Below are positions 1 to 8,692 of a DNA stretch of 64,000 nucleotides, piece by piece. The stretch spans positions 2,852,001-2,916,000 of the forward strand of contig NZ_CP027665.1 of NCBI RefSeq assembly GCF_003008555.2, in the 5' to 3' direction. The notes below the pieces were generated by a model. The model saw only the letters and a list, made by a program, of their open reading frames with translations. It did no database searches and was not told where the DNA came from. Origin of the DNA: Pukyongiella litopenaei. Its GTDB lineage: Bacteria > Pseudomonadota > Alphaproteobacteria > Rhodobacterales > Rhodobacteraceae. The position numbers were made by a program, and so were the translations under genes. Position 1 is the stretch's first letter. Every line of letters starts with the position of its first letter.

Positions 1-735
1 GAACCCGCCGTAGATGCCACCGAGAACCAGCACGACAAGCAGCACGATCGGCGCCGATTTCAGGATCATCGTGCCCGTGCTCATCATCGGCAGGTCGGAC
101 GCGCCGGGATTGCCGGTGAAGCGGGGAAAGAACCGGGCCATCAGCAGGATCGCGATGCAGAAGAACAGCGACAGGATAATGCCAGGGACGATCCCGGCGG
201 TGAACAGATCGCCGATGGACACCTCGGCGATGATGCCGAACAGGATCAGCAGCAGCGACGGCGGGATCAGCATGCCCAGCACCGACGACCCGGCCACCAC
301 CCCGACCGAGAAACGCGGCGTGTAGCCCTGCCGCACCAGTTCGGGCACCGCGACCTTTGTGAACACCGACGCCGACGCGATCGAGGTGCCGTTGACGGCG
401 GCAAAGACGGCGTTGGCGAATACCGTGGCGATCCCGAGCCCGCCGCGGAACCGGCGGAACATCTGCCCGGCCACGTCGAACACGTCCCGCCCCAGCCCGC
501 AGGCCCCGACCAGGACGCCCATCAGCACGAACAGCGGGATCACCCCGAAGGAATAACGTTCGACCCCGTCCAGCGCCGCCTGGCTCAGCAGCGCGCCGGC
601 AATCGCCATCTTGCCCTTGACCAGGTAGACCCCGAAGAACGAAACCGTCATCAGCGCGATGGCGACATGCATCCCGAGCTGGATCAGCACGAGGATCGCG
701 ACGATGGACCAGATCCCGATCTCGACGCCGCTCAT
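1..735 (-). CDS. dctM: TRAP transporter large permease subunit (DctM), 3' end outside window
   Basis: Large membrane subunit of a tripartite ATP-independent periplasmic transporter; it performs the ion-coupled translocation step in the inner membrane. Only the first 245 codons are inside the window and the frame runs off the left edge still open. The visible part is almost continuous hydrophobic helices, with the family's small-residue loop NGTSIASAS at about residues 115-123 followed by a GMLIPPSLLL segment. The ATG at 735 overlaps the stop of the small permease gene as ATGA. The order binding protein, small permease, large permease confirms the assignment. The substrate cannot be predicted from sequence. 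Confidence 0.92.
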   Translation of the reverse strand, partial: MSGVEIGIWSIVAILVLIQLGMHVAIALMTVSFFGVYLVKGKMAIAGALLSQAALDGVERYSFGVIPLFVLMGVLVGACGLGRDVFDVAGQMFRRFRGGLGIATVFANAVFAAVNGTSIASASVFTKVAVPELVRQGYTPRFSVGVVAGSSVLGMLIPPSLLLILFGIIAEVSIGDLFTAGIVPGIILSLFFCIAILLMARFFPRFTGNPGASDLPMMSTGTMILKSAPIVLLVVLVLGGIYGGF

Positions 736-1289
736 GCGGTCCGCCTGTCGAAGGCCCGGGTCGCGAAACCGACGGTCAGAACCGCGTATTGCGCCAGTGT
801 CAGCGCGCATCCCGACAGCACGCAGACCACAAAAGGCCAGCGCGGCATCGTGAAGATGCCGTAGAGGCCGACGGTCTCGTTCCCCCTGATCGAAGCAAAT
901 ATTCCCGGCGCGATGTAGTAGAGAAGAACGCCGAGCATCAGCGTGCCGATCGCATGGTGGAACGCGTTCAGCATGTCGGCCCCGCGCCCGCCTCTGCGGC
1001 CCAGCCGGTTCAGCACCATATCCGAACGCACGTTGCGCCCGGACCCGGTGGCAAGCGGCAGTTGCAGGAACACGATGGCGACGATGGCTGCGCTGACGAT
1101 CTCGGCCGTCGCCGGGACCGGGGTATGGAACACGCCCCGCCCGATCACGTCGGCATTGATGATCGCCATGATCCCGAGCGTCCCGACCCCGCCGACAGCC
1201 GCGAGCGCCAGCGTCGCGCGGTTCAGCCACCTGATCAGCGGGCTGCCCGGCCATGCAGGCAGCCCGTAGTCGCCTGCCGGGTCCTTCAC
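732..1289 (-). CDS. dctQ: TRAP transporter small permease subunit (DctQ)
   Basis: Small four-helix membrane subunit that pairs with DctM. The product is 185 residues with hydrophobic segments at about 25-48, 60-80, 105-130 and 145-170, as expected for the family. I chose the GTG at 1289 because it overlaps the dctP stop as GTGA, the same coupling used elsewhere in this operon. The open frame extends further upstream, but that part lies inside dctP and reads as low-complexity shadow sequence. The next in-frame Met falls inside the first helix, so the true start cannot lie much further downstream. Confidence 0.88.
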   Translation of the reverse strand: MKDPAGDYGLPAWPGSPLIRWLNRATLALAAVGGVGTLGIMAIINADVIGRGVFHTPVPATAEIVSAAIVAIVFLQLPLATGSGRNVRSDMVLNRLGRRGGRGADMLNAFHHAIGTLMLGVLLYYIAPGIFASIRGNETVGLYGIFTMPRWPFVVCVLSGCALTLAQYAVLTVGFATRAFDRRTA

Positions 1290-2344
1290 TCCGCGGCCCA
1301 GTCCCGCGCGTGCTCGATTCCGGCCTCCTTCGACAGGCGCAGGTAGGTTTCCAGCACCTCGGTGCCCGGCTTGCCCTGCGCGTCGAGCTGGTCGGCCCAT
1401 TCACGGGCGATGCTCGGCAGCTTCTGCGCATAGGCCGTGCGCTGGTCGTCCGACAGCTCGCTGACCGTCGCGCCGTTCTCCACCGCCTTGGCGATGGAGG
1501 CCACGCCGCCATCCTTGTAGGACTCGGCGGCGATGTCGCGGTATTCGTCCGCAACCTCGACGATCACCTGCTGCAGATCCTCGGGCAGCGAATTCCATGT
1601 GTCGAGATTCACCGTCAGGGCCGATGCGTATTGCCCACCGAAATTGATTTTCGTGATATAGGGGGCGACCTCGTAGAACTTGTAGGGCGCGATCACGGAT
1701 TCGAAGGTGATGATCCCGTCGTAGAGGCCCGTGGAAATGGAATTGTAGAAATCGGGCAGCGCGCCCGCCACCGGTGTCGCGTCAACGCCCTTCAGCCAGT
1801 TCAGGGCAAGCCCCGCGGTGCCGATCTTGTGGCCGTCAAGGTCGGCGACCTTCTCGATCGGGAAGGTCGTGACGAAGTGGTAGGTGTCGACGCCGACCGG
1901 CGCCAGCACCTTTTGCCCGTTGTCGGCCCAGGCCTGGTCCATCGCCGGGATCTCGGCATGCAGCTTGTCGATCACCTTCATCACATCGGCAAGGTTCGAC
2001 GTGCCGAACGGCGTCACATAGGTGATCTGCTCCAGTGGCAGTTTGTCACCCTCGAACAACTGCGGCACATAGCCGAATTCGGCGACGCCGCTCTCCACCG
2101 CTTCGAGTACCCCCGTGGGCGGCGCGACGGCGCCGGCATAGGCTTCGGTCCAGTTGATCTCGTGCCCAAGCGCGGCCGCGCGCCGGGTCACCTCGGGGAC
2201 GAAATGATCCGATATGGCCGACACGCCCCTGGTCAGCGGCGGATGGCCGGCGATGACGGTGAAGTTCCAGGTCTCTGCCTCGCCCGGCAGGCTCGTGGCC
2301 AGCATCAGCGTGCCCGCAAGGGCCGTGGTGGTGAGTTTCGTCAT
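1286..2344 (-). CDS. dctP: TRAP transporter substrate-binding protein (DctP)
   Basis: Periplasmic solute receptor that delivers substrate to the DctQM membrane complex. The product is 352 residues with a Sec signal peptide of about 23 residues (Lys, hydrophobic core, then GEAET). The rest is a DctP fold with the typical late segment containing NSLPEDLQQVI. The ATG at 2344 is preceded by GGAGGA five bases upstream. The frame remains open upstream, but only as a shadow of the regulator gene. It overlaps the tetR-family stop as ATGA and the dctQ start as GTGA. No diagnostic ligand residues could be assigned, so the substrate remains open. Confidence 0.9.
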   Translation of the reverse strand: MTKLTTTALAGTLMLATSLPGEAETWNFTVIAGHPPLTRGVSAISDHFVPEVTRRAAALGHEINWTEAYAGAVAPPTGVLEAVESGVAEFGYVPQLFEGDKLPLEQITYVTPFGTSNLADVMKVIDKLHAEIPAMDQAWADNGQKVLAPVGVDTYHFVTTFPIEKVADLDGHKIGTAGLALNWLKGVDATPVAGALPDFYNSISTGLYDGIITFESVIAPYKFYEVAPYITKINFGGQYASALTVNLDTWNSLPEDLQQVIVEVADEYRDIAAESYKDGGVASIAKAVENGATVSELSDDQRTAYAQKLPSIAREWADQLDAQGKPGTEVLETYLRLSKEAGIEHARDWAAE

Positions 2345-3102
2345 GTTTCCTCCGTCCTGGGTTGTGTCCGGGTCCGCGCCCGGTTTTTCTGATGTGACCC
2401 GTCCGGGATCGCCGGCCGGCCATCGATATCCTTGTCCGTCGCGGGGCCGGGGCCGAAGGACGCGACAAGGAACGCGATGAGCTGTTCGCGGAACTCGTCC
2501 CGATCCTCGGGCGCGCACAGCCCGTTCGACAGGCGCCGCAACCGGGCGTTCGAGCCATGGCCGCTGACGCCCATCATCACCGCGCCCACCATCAGGTGAT
2601 AGCGCCAGTGGACCTCGCTTTCGTCCAGATGCGGTACCGCGCGGCGCAGCACCCCGACGTAGCGGCGCGCGAAATCGTCCAGTTCCTCGCGAACGATGGC
2701 TTCGGTCCATTCGGTCGACCGCACCCGGTGCTGCAGCACAAGATGTGCCAGCAGGACGCCGGTGCGTGGCGAATCGTGGTTCACATAGGCATCGACGAAG
2801 GCCTCCACGACCTCGCGCAGGCCCGGGGCGCGGCCTTCGCGTTCGGCGCGCGCCTCGATCCGCGCGAGGTTGTCGAGCCGCCGCTGCACCGTCCGCCGGG
2901 CGACGTCCCGGAACACGGCCATCGTCAGGTTGTCCTTGTTGCCGTAGTGATAGTTCACGGCGGCCATGTTCGCACCGGCCCGCTCGGCCAGCGCGCGGGT
3001 GGTCACGCCGTCGATCCCGTGTTCGGCGAACAGTTCCTCGGCCACGGCCCGAAGGGCGTCGCGCGTGGTGGATCCGGGTTTCCCTGACTCATTCAAACGC
3101 AT
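2341..3102 (-). CDS. TetR/AcrR family regulator, CecR-like, first gene of the TRAP operon
   Basis: One-component repressor. Residues about 12-60 form the TetR helix-turn-helix (GVTTRALAERAGANMAAVNYHYGN). The C-terminal part resembles the CecR (DUF1956) ligand domain, with an all-helical segment from about 85 to 225. At 253 residues it is slightly long because of a polar tail (about 225-253). The stop overlaps the dctP start as ATGA, so regulator and transporter are almost certainly co-transcribed. That arrangement suggests autoregulation and control of the TRAP genes. A candidate operator lies around its own start codon. The ligand is unknown; it may be the transported compound. Confidence 0.85.
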   Translation of the reverse strand: MRLNESGKPGSTTRDALRAVAEELFAEHGIDGVTTRALAERAGANMAAVNYHYGNKDNLTMAVFRDVARRTVQRRLDNLARIEARAEREGRAPGLREVVEAFVDAYVNHDSPRTGVLLAHLVLQHRVRSTEWTEAIVREELDDFARRYVGVLRRAVPHLDESEVHWRYHLMVGAVMMGVSGHGSNARLRRLSNGLCAPEDRDEFREQLIAFLVASFGPGPATDKDIDGRPAIPDGSHQKNRARTRTQPRTEET

Positions 3103-3122
3103 GATTGAAAGCTATGCTTGAA
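3092..3122. promoter_or_regulatory. candidate TetR-family operator
   Basis: Three TTCAA/TTGAA half-sites (TTCAA at 3092-3096, TTGAA at 3105-3109 and 3118-3122) surround the regulator's ATG. The outer pair also matches as TTCAA-N2-GCAT facing ATGC-TTGAA. Position and symmetry fit an autoregulatory TetR operator, but this is an inference from one locus. Confidence 0.35.
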
Positions 3123-3517
3123 ATCGCCACCTGTAAACAACCCTGTCAAATGGATCGGTTTGGCGGGGTAGCCGGTCCAGTGTTGTCCATCGCGTCCATG
3201 GGTTTGGGTCCGTCACCTGCGCGGCCGATCATGAACCGGCGCATATCCCTGTCACCGGGCTGCGCCTATGTGTTTCCCGCAGGCCGTGTGCAGGATCCGA
3301 GCGAGACCAAGCCCGTATCCGGGCCGGCTGCCCAAGGGTGCCGCCGCCGCGCTGGACATCCGGTGGCGCGGATGTTCGGCGATTGCGGGGCATTGTGGCG
3401 GCAGGGGCGCCCGGCCATGGCGCGGGAACGCGAACACGGCTTGCCCGGGTCAGATGCGCGGCCTACAGTCCGGCCAGGGCACCTGCCTGTACAAGAACAA
3501 TCCATGGGGAGACAGCA
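3123..3517. other. intergenic region between the TRAP operon and the peptide-transport operon
   Basis: About 400 bases lying between divergently transcribed operons. The first 60 bases are the most AT-rich and probably hold the tetR promoter. Short open frames here have no ribosome binding site or recognisable product. A GGGGAGA ribosome binding site sits just before the ATG at 3518. I see no RNA gene or strong hairpin. Confidence 0.5.
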
Positions 3518-5119
3518 ATGAAACACTTTGCCAAACTGGCCGCCGCCGCGGCGGTCGCGGCGATCATCGGGGCACCGATGACCGCGGCGCGCGCCGAAAC
3601 TCCGCCCGATACCCTGATCCAGGCCTGGGCGATCGACGACATCATCACGCTGGACCCGGCGGAGGTGTTCGAATTCACCGCCTCCGAGATCCTGGGCAAC
3701 AGCTATCAGCCGCTGGTCGGCTATGACGTCAAGGACGTCAGCCAGATCCATGGCGTGATCGCCGAAAGCTGGACGGTGTCCGAGGACGGCAAGACATTCA
3801 CCTTCCAGATCCGCCCCGGCATGACATTCGCCAGCGGCAACCCGATCACCGCCGCCGATCCGGTGTTTTCGCTGCAACGGGCGATCAAGCTGGACAAGTC
3901 GCCGGCATTCATCCTGACGCAGTTCGGGTTCAACGCCGGAAACGTGGACGAGAAGATCCGCCAGACCGGCGACATGACGTTCGAATTCGAGATGGACCAG
4001 GCCTATGCGCCCTCGCTGGTTCTCTATTGCCTGACCGCGACTGTGGGGTTCGTCGTCGACAAGGAACTGGCGCTGTCGCACGAACAGGACGGCGATTTCG
4101 GCTATGACTGGCTCAAGACCAACTATGCCGGGTCCGGCGCGTTCACGATCCGCGACTGGCGTGCCAACGAGGTCGTGGTGCTGGAGCGCAACGACAATTA
4201 CAGCGGCGACGCGCCGGCGATGGCCCGCGCGATCTATCGCCACATTCCCGAGGGCGCGACTCAGCGGCTGCTGCTGGAAAAGGGCGATATCGATATCGCG
4301 CGCAGCCTGGGGTCCGAGGAAATCACCGCGTTGCAGGACAACCCGGACGTCAAGATCGAGAGCGGCGTCAAGGGGTCGATCTATTACCTGGGGCTGAGCC
4401 AGAAGAACGAATACCTGTCCAAGCCCGAGGTGCGTCAGGCGATGAAATACCTGGTCGACTACGCGACCATCGCCGACACGATCATGAAGGGCCGGGTCAA
4501 GGTGCATCAGGCGTTCCTGCCCGAAGGTTTCCTGGGCGCGCTGAACGACACGCCGTTCGAACTGAATGTCGAAAAGGCCAAGGAACTGCTGGCCGAGGCC
4601 GGTGTGCCGGACGGGTTCAAGGTGACGATGGACACCCGCAACACGCCCGAGATCACCGCCATCGCCGAGGCGATCCAGCAGACCATGGCCGGGGCGGGCA
4701 TCGAGATGGAACTGATCCCCGGCGACGGGCAGCAGACCCTGACCAAATACCGCGCCCGCAACCATGATATCTATATCGGCCGCTGGGGCCCGGATTATCA
4801 GGATCCGCACACCAATGCCGATACCTTTGCGCGCAACCCCGACAACGGCGACGACGCAGCCAGCAAGCCGCTGGCCTGGCGCAATTCGTGGGACATCCCC
4901 GAGATGACCGCCAAGGCTGACGCCGCGGTGCTGGAAAAGGACACCGACAAGCGCGCCGACATGTATCTGGAACTGCAGGCGGAACATCAGCAGGTGTCGC
5001 CCTTTGTCATCATGTTCCAGGAGATCGAGGTTCTGGGCATCCGTGAGAATGTCGATGGATTCGTGATCGGGCCGTCCTTCAACGACAACTCGTTCAAGAA
5101 GGTCTCGAAATCCGAATGA
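3518..5119 (+). CDS. peptide ABC transporter substrate-binding protein (DppA/OppA, SBP family 5)
   Basis: Periplasmic receptor for di- or oligopeptides in an ABC import system. The product is 533 residues with a signal peptide ending near AARAET (about residue 25). It has a family-5 solute-binding fold, including the usual early motif TLDPAEVFEF and a YQPLVGYD segment. The ATG at 3518 follows GGGGAGA at a good distance. The open frame upstream is not coding-like. Its stop overlaps the first permease gene as ATGA, the first of four such overlaps in this operon. The downstream M19 dipeptidase suggests that short peptides are the cargo, although family-5 receptors can also bind nickel, haem or opines. 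Confidence 0.9.
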   Translation: MKHFAKLAAAAAVAAIIGAPMTAARAETPPDTLIQAWAIDDIITLDPAEVFEFTASEILGNSYQPLVGYDVKDVSQIHGVIAESWTVSEDGKTFTFQIRPGMTFASGNPITAADPVFSLQRAIKLDKSPAFILTQFGFNAGNVDEKIRQTGDMTFEFEMDQAYAPSLVLYCLTATVGFVVDKELALSHEQDGDFGYDWLKTNYAGSGAFTIRDWRANEVVVLERNDNYSGDAPAMARAIYRHIPEGATQRLLLEKGDIDIARSLGSEEITALQDNPDVKIESGVKGSIYYLGLSQKNEYLSKPEVRQAMKYLVDYATIADTIMKGRVKVHQAFLPEGFLGALNDTPFELNVEKAKELLAEAGVPDGFKVTMDTRNTPEITAIAEAIQQTMAGAGIEMELIPGDGQQTLTKYRARNHDIYIGRWGPDYQDPHTNADTFARNPDNGDDAASKPLAWRNSWDIPEMTAKADAAVLEKDTDKRADMYLELQAEHQQVSPFVIMFQEIEVLGIRENVDGFVIGPSFNDNSFKKVSKSE

Positions 5120-6189
5120 CGCCGGGCACGGCCAGGACGAAACCTGCGGGGCGGCGCGGCGGCGCCGTCCCGCGATTGGCGGTCCGGGGGGCGCGGCTGG
5201 TCGCGACCCTGGCCGTGACCCTGCTGGGGCTGCTGTTCGTCACCTTTCTGATCGGGCGCGTGGTGCCGGTCGATCCGGTGCTGGCGGTGGTCGGCGACCG
5301 GGCGTCACAATCGACCTATGACGCCGCCTATATCGAGCTGGGGCTGGACAAGCCGCTGTATCAGCAGTTCTGGATTTTCCTCAAGAATGCGCTGACCGGC
5401 GATCTGGGCACGTCGATCCTGACCAAGAAACCCATCGTCGAGGATATCAAGCGGGTGTTTCCCGCCACCCTGGAACTGGCCACCGCCGGTATCCTGATCG
5501 GCACCGTGTTCGGGATCCCGCTGGGCGTGCTGGCCGCCGTGCGCCAGGGCGGGATCGCCGACCAGATGATCCGGGTGTTCGGGCTGATCGGCTACTCCGC
5601 GCCGATCTTCTGGCTGGGGCTGCTGGGGCTGCTGGTGTTCTATGCGAAACTCGACTGGGTGGCCGGGCCGGGGCGGATCGACATTTCCTATGAATATTCG
5701 ATCACGCCGGCGACGGGGCTGCTGCTGCTGGACAGCGCCATGCAGGGGCAATGGGACGCGTTCCGCAACGTGCTGGCGCATCTGGCGCTGCCGGCGCTGC
5801 TGCTCGGGTATTTCTCGATGGCCTATATCAGCCGCATGACCCGGTCGTTCATGTTGAACGAGCTGGCGCAGGAATACATCATCACCGCGCGGGTCAAGGG
5901 CGTGTCCGAAACCCGCATCATCTGGGTCCATGCGCTGGGCAATGCGGCAGTGCCGCTGGTGACGGTGGTGGCGCTGTCCTATGCCGGGCTGCTCGAAGGT
6001 TCGGTGCTGACCGAAACCGTGTTCGCCTGGCCGGGGCTGGGGCAGTATCTGACCAATTCGCTGCAAAATGCCGACATGAACGCGGTGCTGGGCGGCACGC
6101 TGGTGATCGGCATCATCTTTGTCGGGCTCAACCTGCTGTCCGATCTGCTCTACAACCTGCTGGACCCGCGCGTGAGGCGGCGCAAATGA
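5116..6189 (+). CDS. peptide ABC transporter permease (DppB-like)
   Basis: First inner-membrane permease of the peptide importer. The product is 357 residues with a long basic N-terminus of about 25 residues before the first helix (LVATLAVTLLGLLF). The BPD_transp_1 domain contains the cytoplasmic coupling loop EYIITARVKGVSETRI (about residues 255-270), which contacts the ATPases. It is slightly longer than typical DppB because of the N-terminus and a periplasmic stretch near 190. It overlaps both neighbours by four bases. The pairing with a second, DppC-type permease is standard for heterodimeric peptide channels. Confidence 0.92.
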   Translation: MTPGTARTKPAGRRGGAVPRLAVRGARLVATLAVTLLGLLFVTFLIGRVVPVDPVLAVVGDRASQSTYDAAYIELGLDKPLYQQFWIFLKNALTGDLGTSILTKKPIVEDIKRVFPATLELATAGILIGTVFGIPLGVLAAVRQGGIADQMIRVFGLIGYSAPIFWLGLLGLLVFYAKLDWVAGPGRIDISYEYSITPATGLLLLDSAMQGQWDAFRNVLAHLALPALLLGYFSMAYISRMTRSFMLNELAQEYIITARVKGVSETRIIWVHALGNAAVPLVTVVALSYAGLLEGSVLTETVFAWPGLGQYLTNSLQNADMNAVLGGTLVIGIIFVGLNLLSDLLYNLLDPRVRRRK

Positions 6190-7097
6190 CCGAGATGACC
6201 CGCCGCGACTGGCTGCTGAGCGAAGAACCGCTATCCCGCCGGCAGGCCCGGTTGGGCCAGCTCTACCGGACCTGGTCGGCGCTGCGCGCGAACCGGCTGG
6301 CGATGGTCGGGCTGGGCATCGTGATCGTGCTGATCCTGATGGCCCTGTTCGCCGACCTGATCGCGCCGTTCGACCCGCTGGCCGGGGGCGATCTGCGCAC
6401 CGAACGGCTGCTGCCGCCGTCATGGGATCATCTGATGGGCACCGACGATCAGGCCCGCGACATCTTCAGCCGGGTGGTCCACGGATCGCGCCTGACGCTG
6501 ATGGTGGTGGCGCTGGTGGCGGTGATCGCCACGCCCATCGGGCTCGCCGTGGGGACCACGGCCGGCTATTTCGGCGGCTGGGTTGACACGGTGCTGATGC
6601 GGATCACCGACATCTTCCTGGCATTCCCGCGCCTGATCCTGGCGCTGGCCTTCGTCGCGGCGCTGGGTCCGGGGATCGAGAACGCGATCATCGCCATCGC
6701 GATCACGTCATGGCCGCCCTATGCGCGGCTGGCGCGGGCGGAAACCCTGACCATCCGCAGCGCCGATCATATCGACGCGGTCCGTCTGCAGGGCGCGCGC
6801 AGCCCGCGCATCATCTGGGGCCATGTGGTGCCGCTGTGCCTGTCCTCGGTCATCATCCGGGTGACGCTGGACATGGCCGGGATCATCCTCACCGCCGCCG
6901 GGCTGGGCTTTCTGGGGCTGGGCGCGCAGCCGCCGCAGCCGGAATGGGGCGCGATGATCGCCAGCGGGCGGCGGTTCCTGATCGACTTCTGGTGGGTCGC
7001 CACCATGCCGGGCATTGCGATTTTTGTGGTCAGCCTGGGTTTCAACCTGCTCGGCGACGGGCTGCGCGACGTGCTGGACCCCAAGGGGGCGAAATGA
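6186..7097 (+). CDS. peptide ABC transporter permease (DppC-like)
   Basis: Second permease of the peptide importer, 303 residues. It has a cytoplasmic N-terminal tail, a first helix near residues 40-60 and the segment FDPLAGGDLRTERLLPPS typical of DppC/OppC periplasmic loops. The coupling loop contains DHIDAVRLQGA. The ATG at 6186 overlaps the previous stop (ATGA). An open frame starting further upstream in the same phase is a shadow inside the dppB-like gene. The gene ends in an ATGA overlap with the first ATPase gene. Confidence 0.92.
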   Translation: MTEMTRRDWLLSEEPLSRRQARLGQLYRTWSALRANRLAMVGLGIVIVLILMALFADLIAPFDPLAGGDLRTERLLPPSWDHLMGTDDQARDIFSRVVHGSRLTLMVVALVAVIATPIGLAVGTTAGYFGGWVDTVLMRITDIFLAFPRLILALAFVAALGPGIENAIIAIAITSWPPYARLARAETLTIRSADHIDAVRLQGARSPRIIWGHVVPLCLSSVIIRVTLDMAGIILTAAGLGFLGLGAQPPQPEWGAMIASGRRFLIDFWWVATMPGIAIFVVSLGFNLLGDGLRDVLDPKGAK

Positions 7098-7918
7098 CAC
7101 CCGTTCTCGAAGTCGAAGACCTGCGCGTCGCCTTTCCCAGCCACAAGGGCCCGGTCGAGGTCGTGCGCGGGGTCAATTTCACGCTGGGGCGCGAACGGCT
7201 GGGCATCGTCGGCGAAAGCGGCTCGGGCAAGTCCCAGACCGGGCGCGCGATCCTGGGCCTGACGCCGGGCCGGGTGACGGCCAAGACGCTGAGATTCGAG
7301 GGCACCGACCTGCTGAGCGCGTCGCAATCGACCTGGCGCAGGCTGCGGCGCCAGCGGATGAGCATGGTGATGCAGGACCCGAAATTCTCGCTCAACCCGG
7401 TGATGACCATCGGCCGGCAGATCGTCGAGGCGCTGCGCATCAGCGTCGGGCGGCGCGGCGATTCCCGCGCCCGCGCCATCGAGATGCTGGCGGCGGTGCA
7501 GATCCGCGACCCGGAGCGGGTGTTCGACGCCTATCCGCACGAATTGTCCGGCGGCATGGGGCAGCGGGCGATGATCGCGATGATGCTGATCCGCGAACCC
7601 GATCTGCTGATCGCCGACGAACCGACCTCGGCGCTGGATGTCACCGTGCAGATCGACGTGCTGCGCATCCTCGACCGGCTGGTGCGCGAACGCGGCATGG
7701 GGCTGATCTTCATCAGCCACGACCTGCGGCTGGTCTCGACCTTCTGCGACCGTATCCTGGTGATGTATTCCGGCCGCATGGTCGAGGAGATCGCCGCCCG
7801 CGACCTGCACGCGGCGACCCATCCCTATACCCGCGGATTGCTGAACTGCCTGCCCGATATCGGCGCCGATACCCGCCCGCTGCCGACCCTGCAACGAGAC
7901 GCGGATTGGGCGCTATGA
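7094..7918 (+). CDS. peptide ABC transporter ATP-binding protein (DppD-like)
   Basis: Cytoplasmic ATPase of the peptide importer, 274 residues. The Walker A motif is GESGSGKSQ, the signature is LSGGMGQR (a mild variant of LSGGQ) and the Walker B/D-loop is ADEPTSALD. The C-terminus has the THPYTRGLL motif of oligopeptide transporter ATPases but is much shorter than that of E. coli DppD. It lacks the cysteine-rich tail that carries an iron-sulphur cluster in many DppD/OppD proteins. It overlaps both flanking genes by four bases. Confidence 0.9.
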   Translation: MTPVLEVEDLRVAFPSHKGPVEVVRGVNFTLGRERLGIVGESGSGKSQTGRAILGLTPGRVTAKTLRFEGTDLLSASQSTWRRLRRQRMSMVMQDPKFSLNPVMTIGRQIVEALRISVGRRGDSRARAIEMLAAVQIRDPERVFDAYPHELSGGMGQRAMIAMMLIREPDLLIADEPTSALDVTVQIDVLRILDRLVRERGMGLIFISHDLRLVSTFCDRILVMYSGRMVEEIAARDLHAATHPYTRGLLNCLPDIGADTRPLPTLQRDADWAL

Positions 7919-8691
7919 GCGCGATGGTCGAAATCGACGGCCTGTCGGTCACCTTCGGCTCCGCCGACGATCTGGTCCACGCGGTGCGGGGCGTCAGCCT
8001 GTCGGTCGGGCGCGGCGAAAGCTTCGGTCTGGTCGGCGAAAGCGGGTCGGGCAAATCCACCGTGCTGCGGGCGGTCTGCGGGCTGAACGAGGCGGCCGGC
8101 GGCAGCATCCGCATCGGTGGCTCGCCGGTCGCCACGCCACGCGACGCCGGGTTCTATCGCCAGGTCCAGATGGTGTTCCAGGACCCCTATGCCTCGCTGC
8201 ATCCGCGCCACACGGTCGATCGGGCGCTGTCCGAGCCGCTGGCGATCCACCGGTTCGACGATGCCGAAGCGCGCATCGTCCGGGCGCTGGAGGATGTCGG
8301 CCTGGGCCGCGGGTTCCGGTTTCGCTATCCGCACCAGCTCTCGGGCGGGCAGCGCCAGCGCGTCGCCATCGCCCGCGCGCTGATCCTGGAGCCGGAAATC
8401 CTGCTGCTGGACGAACCCACTTCGGCGCTGGACGCGTCGATTCAGGCCGAGGTGCTGAACCTTCTGGACGCGCTGCGCGCCGAACGCGGCCTGACCTATC
8501 TGATGGTCAGCCATGATCTTGCCGTCGTGGCGCATATGTGCGAACGGCTGCTGGTGATGCAGCACGGCCGCGCGGTCGAGGAACTCAGCCGCGCCGAGCT
8601 GCGCGCGCACCGGGCGCAGCAACCCTATACACGCGATCTTCTGGCTGCCAGCGAAGGCTATCGGCCGGACCCCATTCCGACAGGTTCCTGA
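7915..8691 (+). CDS. peptide ABC transporter ATP-binding protein (DppF-like)
   Basis: Second ATPase of the heterodimer, 258 residues. Walker A is GESGSGKST, the signature is LSGGQRQR and Walker B is LLLDEPTSALD, so both catalytic elements look intact. The ATG at 7915 overlaps the preceding stop as ATGA; a second in-frame ATG nine bases later is less likely. The C-terminal QPYTRDLL is the short form of the oligopeptide-transporter tail. The dipeptidase starts one base after its stop. Confidence 0.9.
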   Translation: MSAMVEIDGLSVTFGSADDLVHAVRGVSLSVGRGESFGLVGESGSGKSTVLRAVCGLNEAAGGSIRIGGSPVATPRDAGFYRQVQMVFQDPYASLHPRHTVDRALSEPLAIHRFDDAEARIVRALEDVGLGRGFRFRYPHQLSGGQRQRVAIARALILEPEILLLDEPTSALDASIQAEVLNLLDALRAERGLTYLMVSHDLAVVAHMCERLLVMQHGRAVEELSRAELRAHRAQQPYTRDLLAASEGYRPDPIPTGS

Positions 8692-8692
8692 C

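Noticed and set aside
3105-3521. A 138-codon open frame upstream of the peptide-transport operon
   Set aside because: No ribosome binding site, no recognisable sequence, and it runs into the true start of the binding-protein gene.
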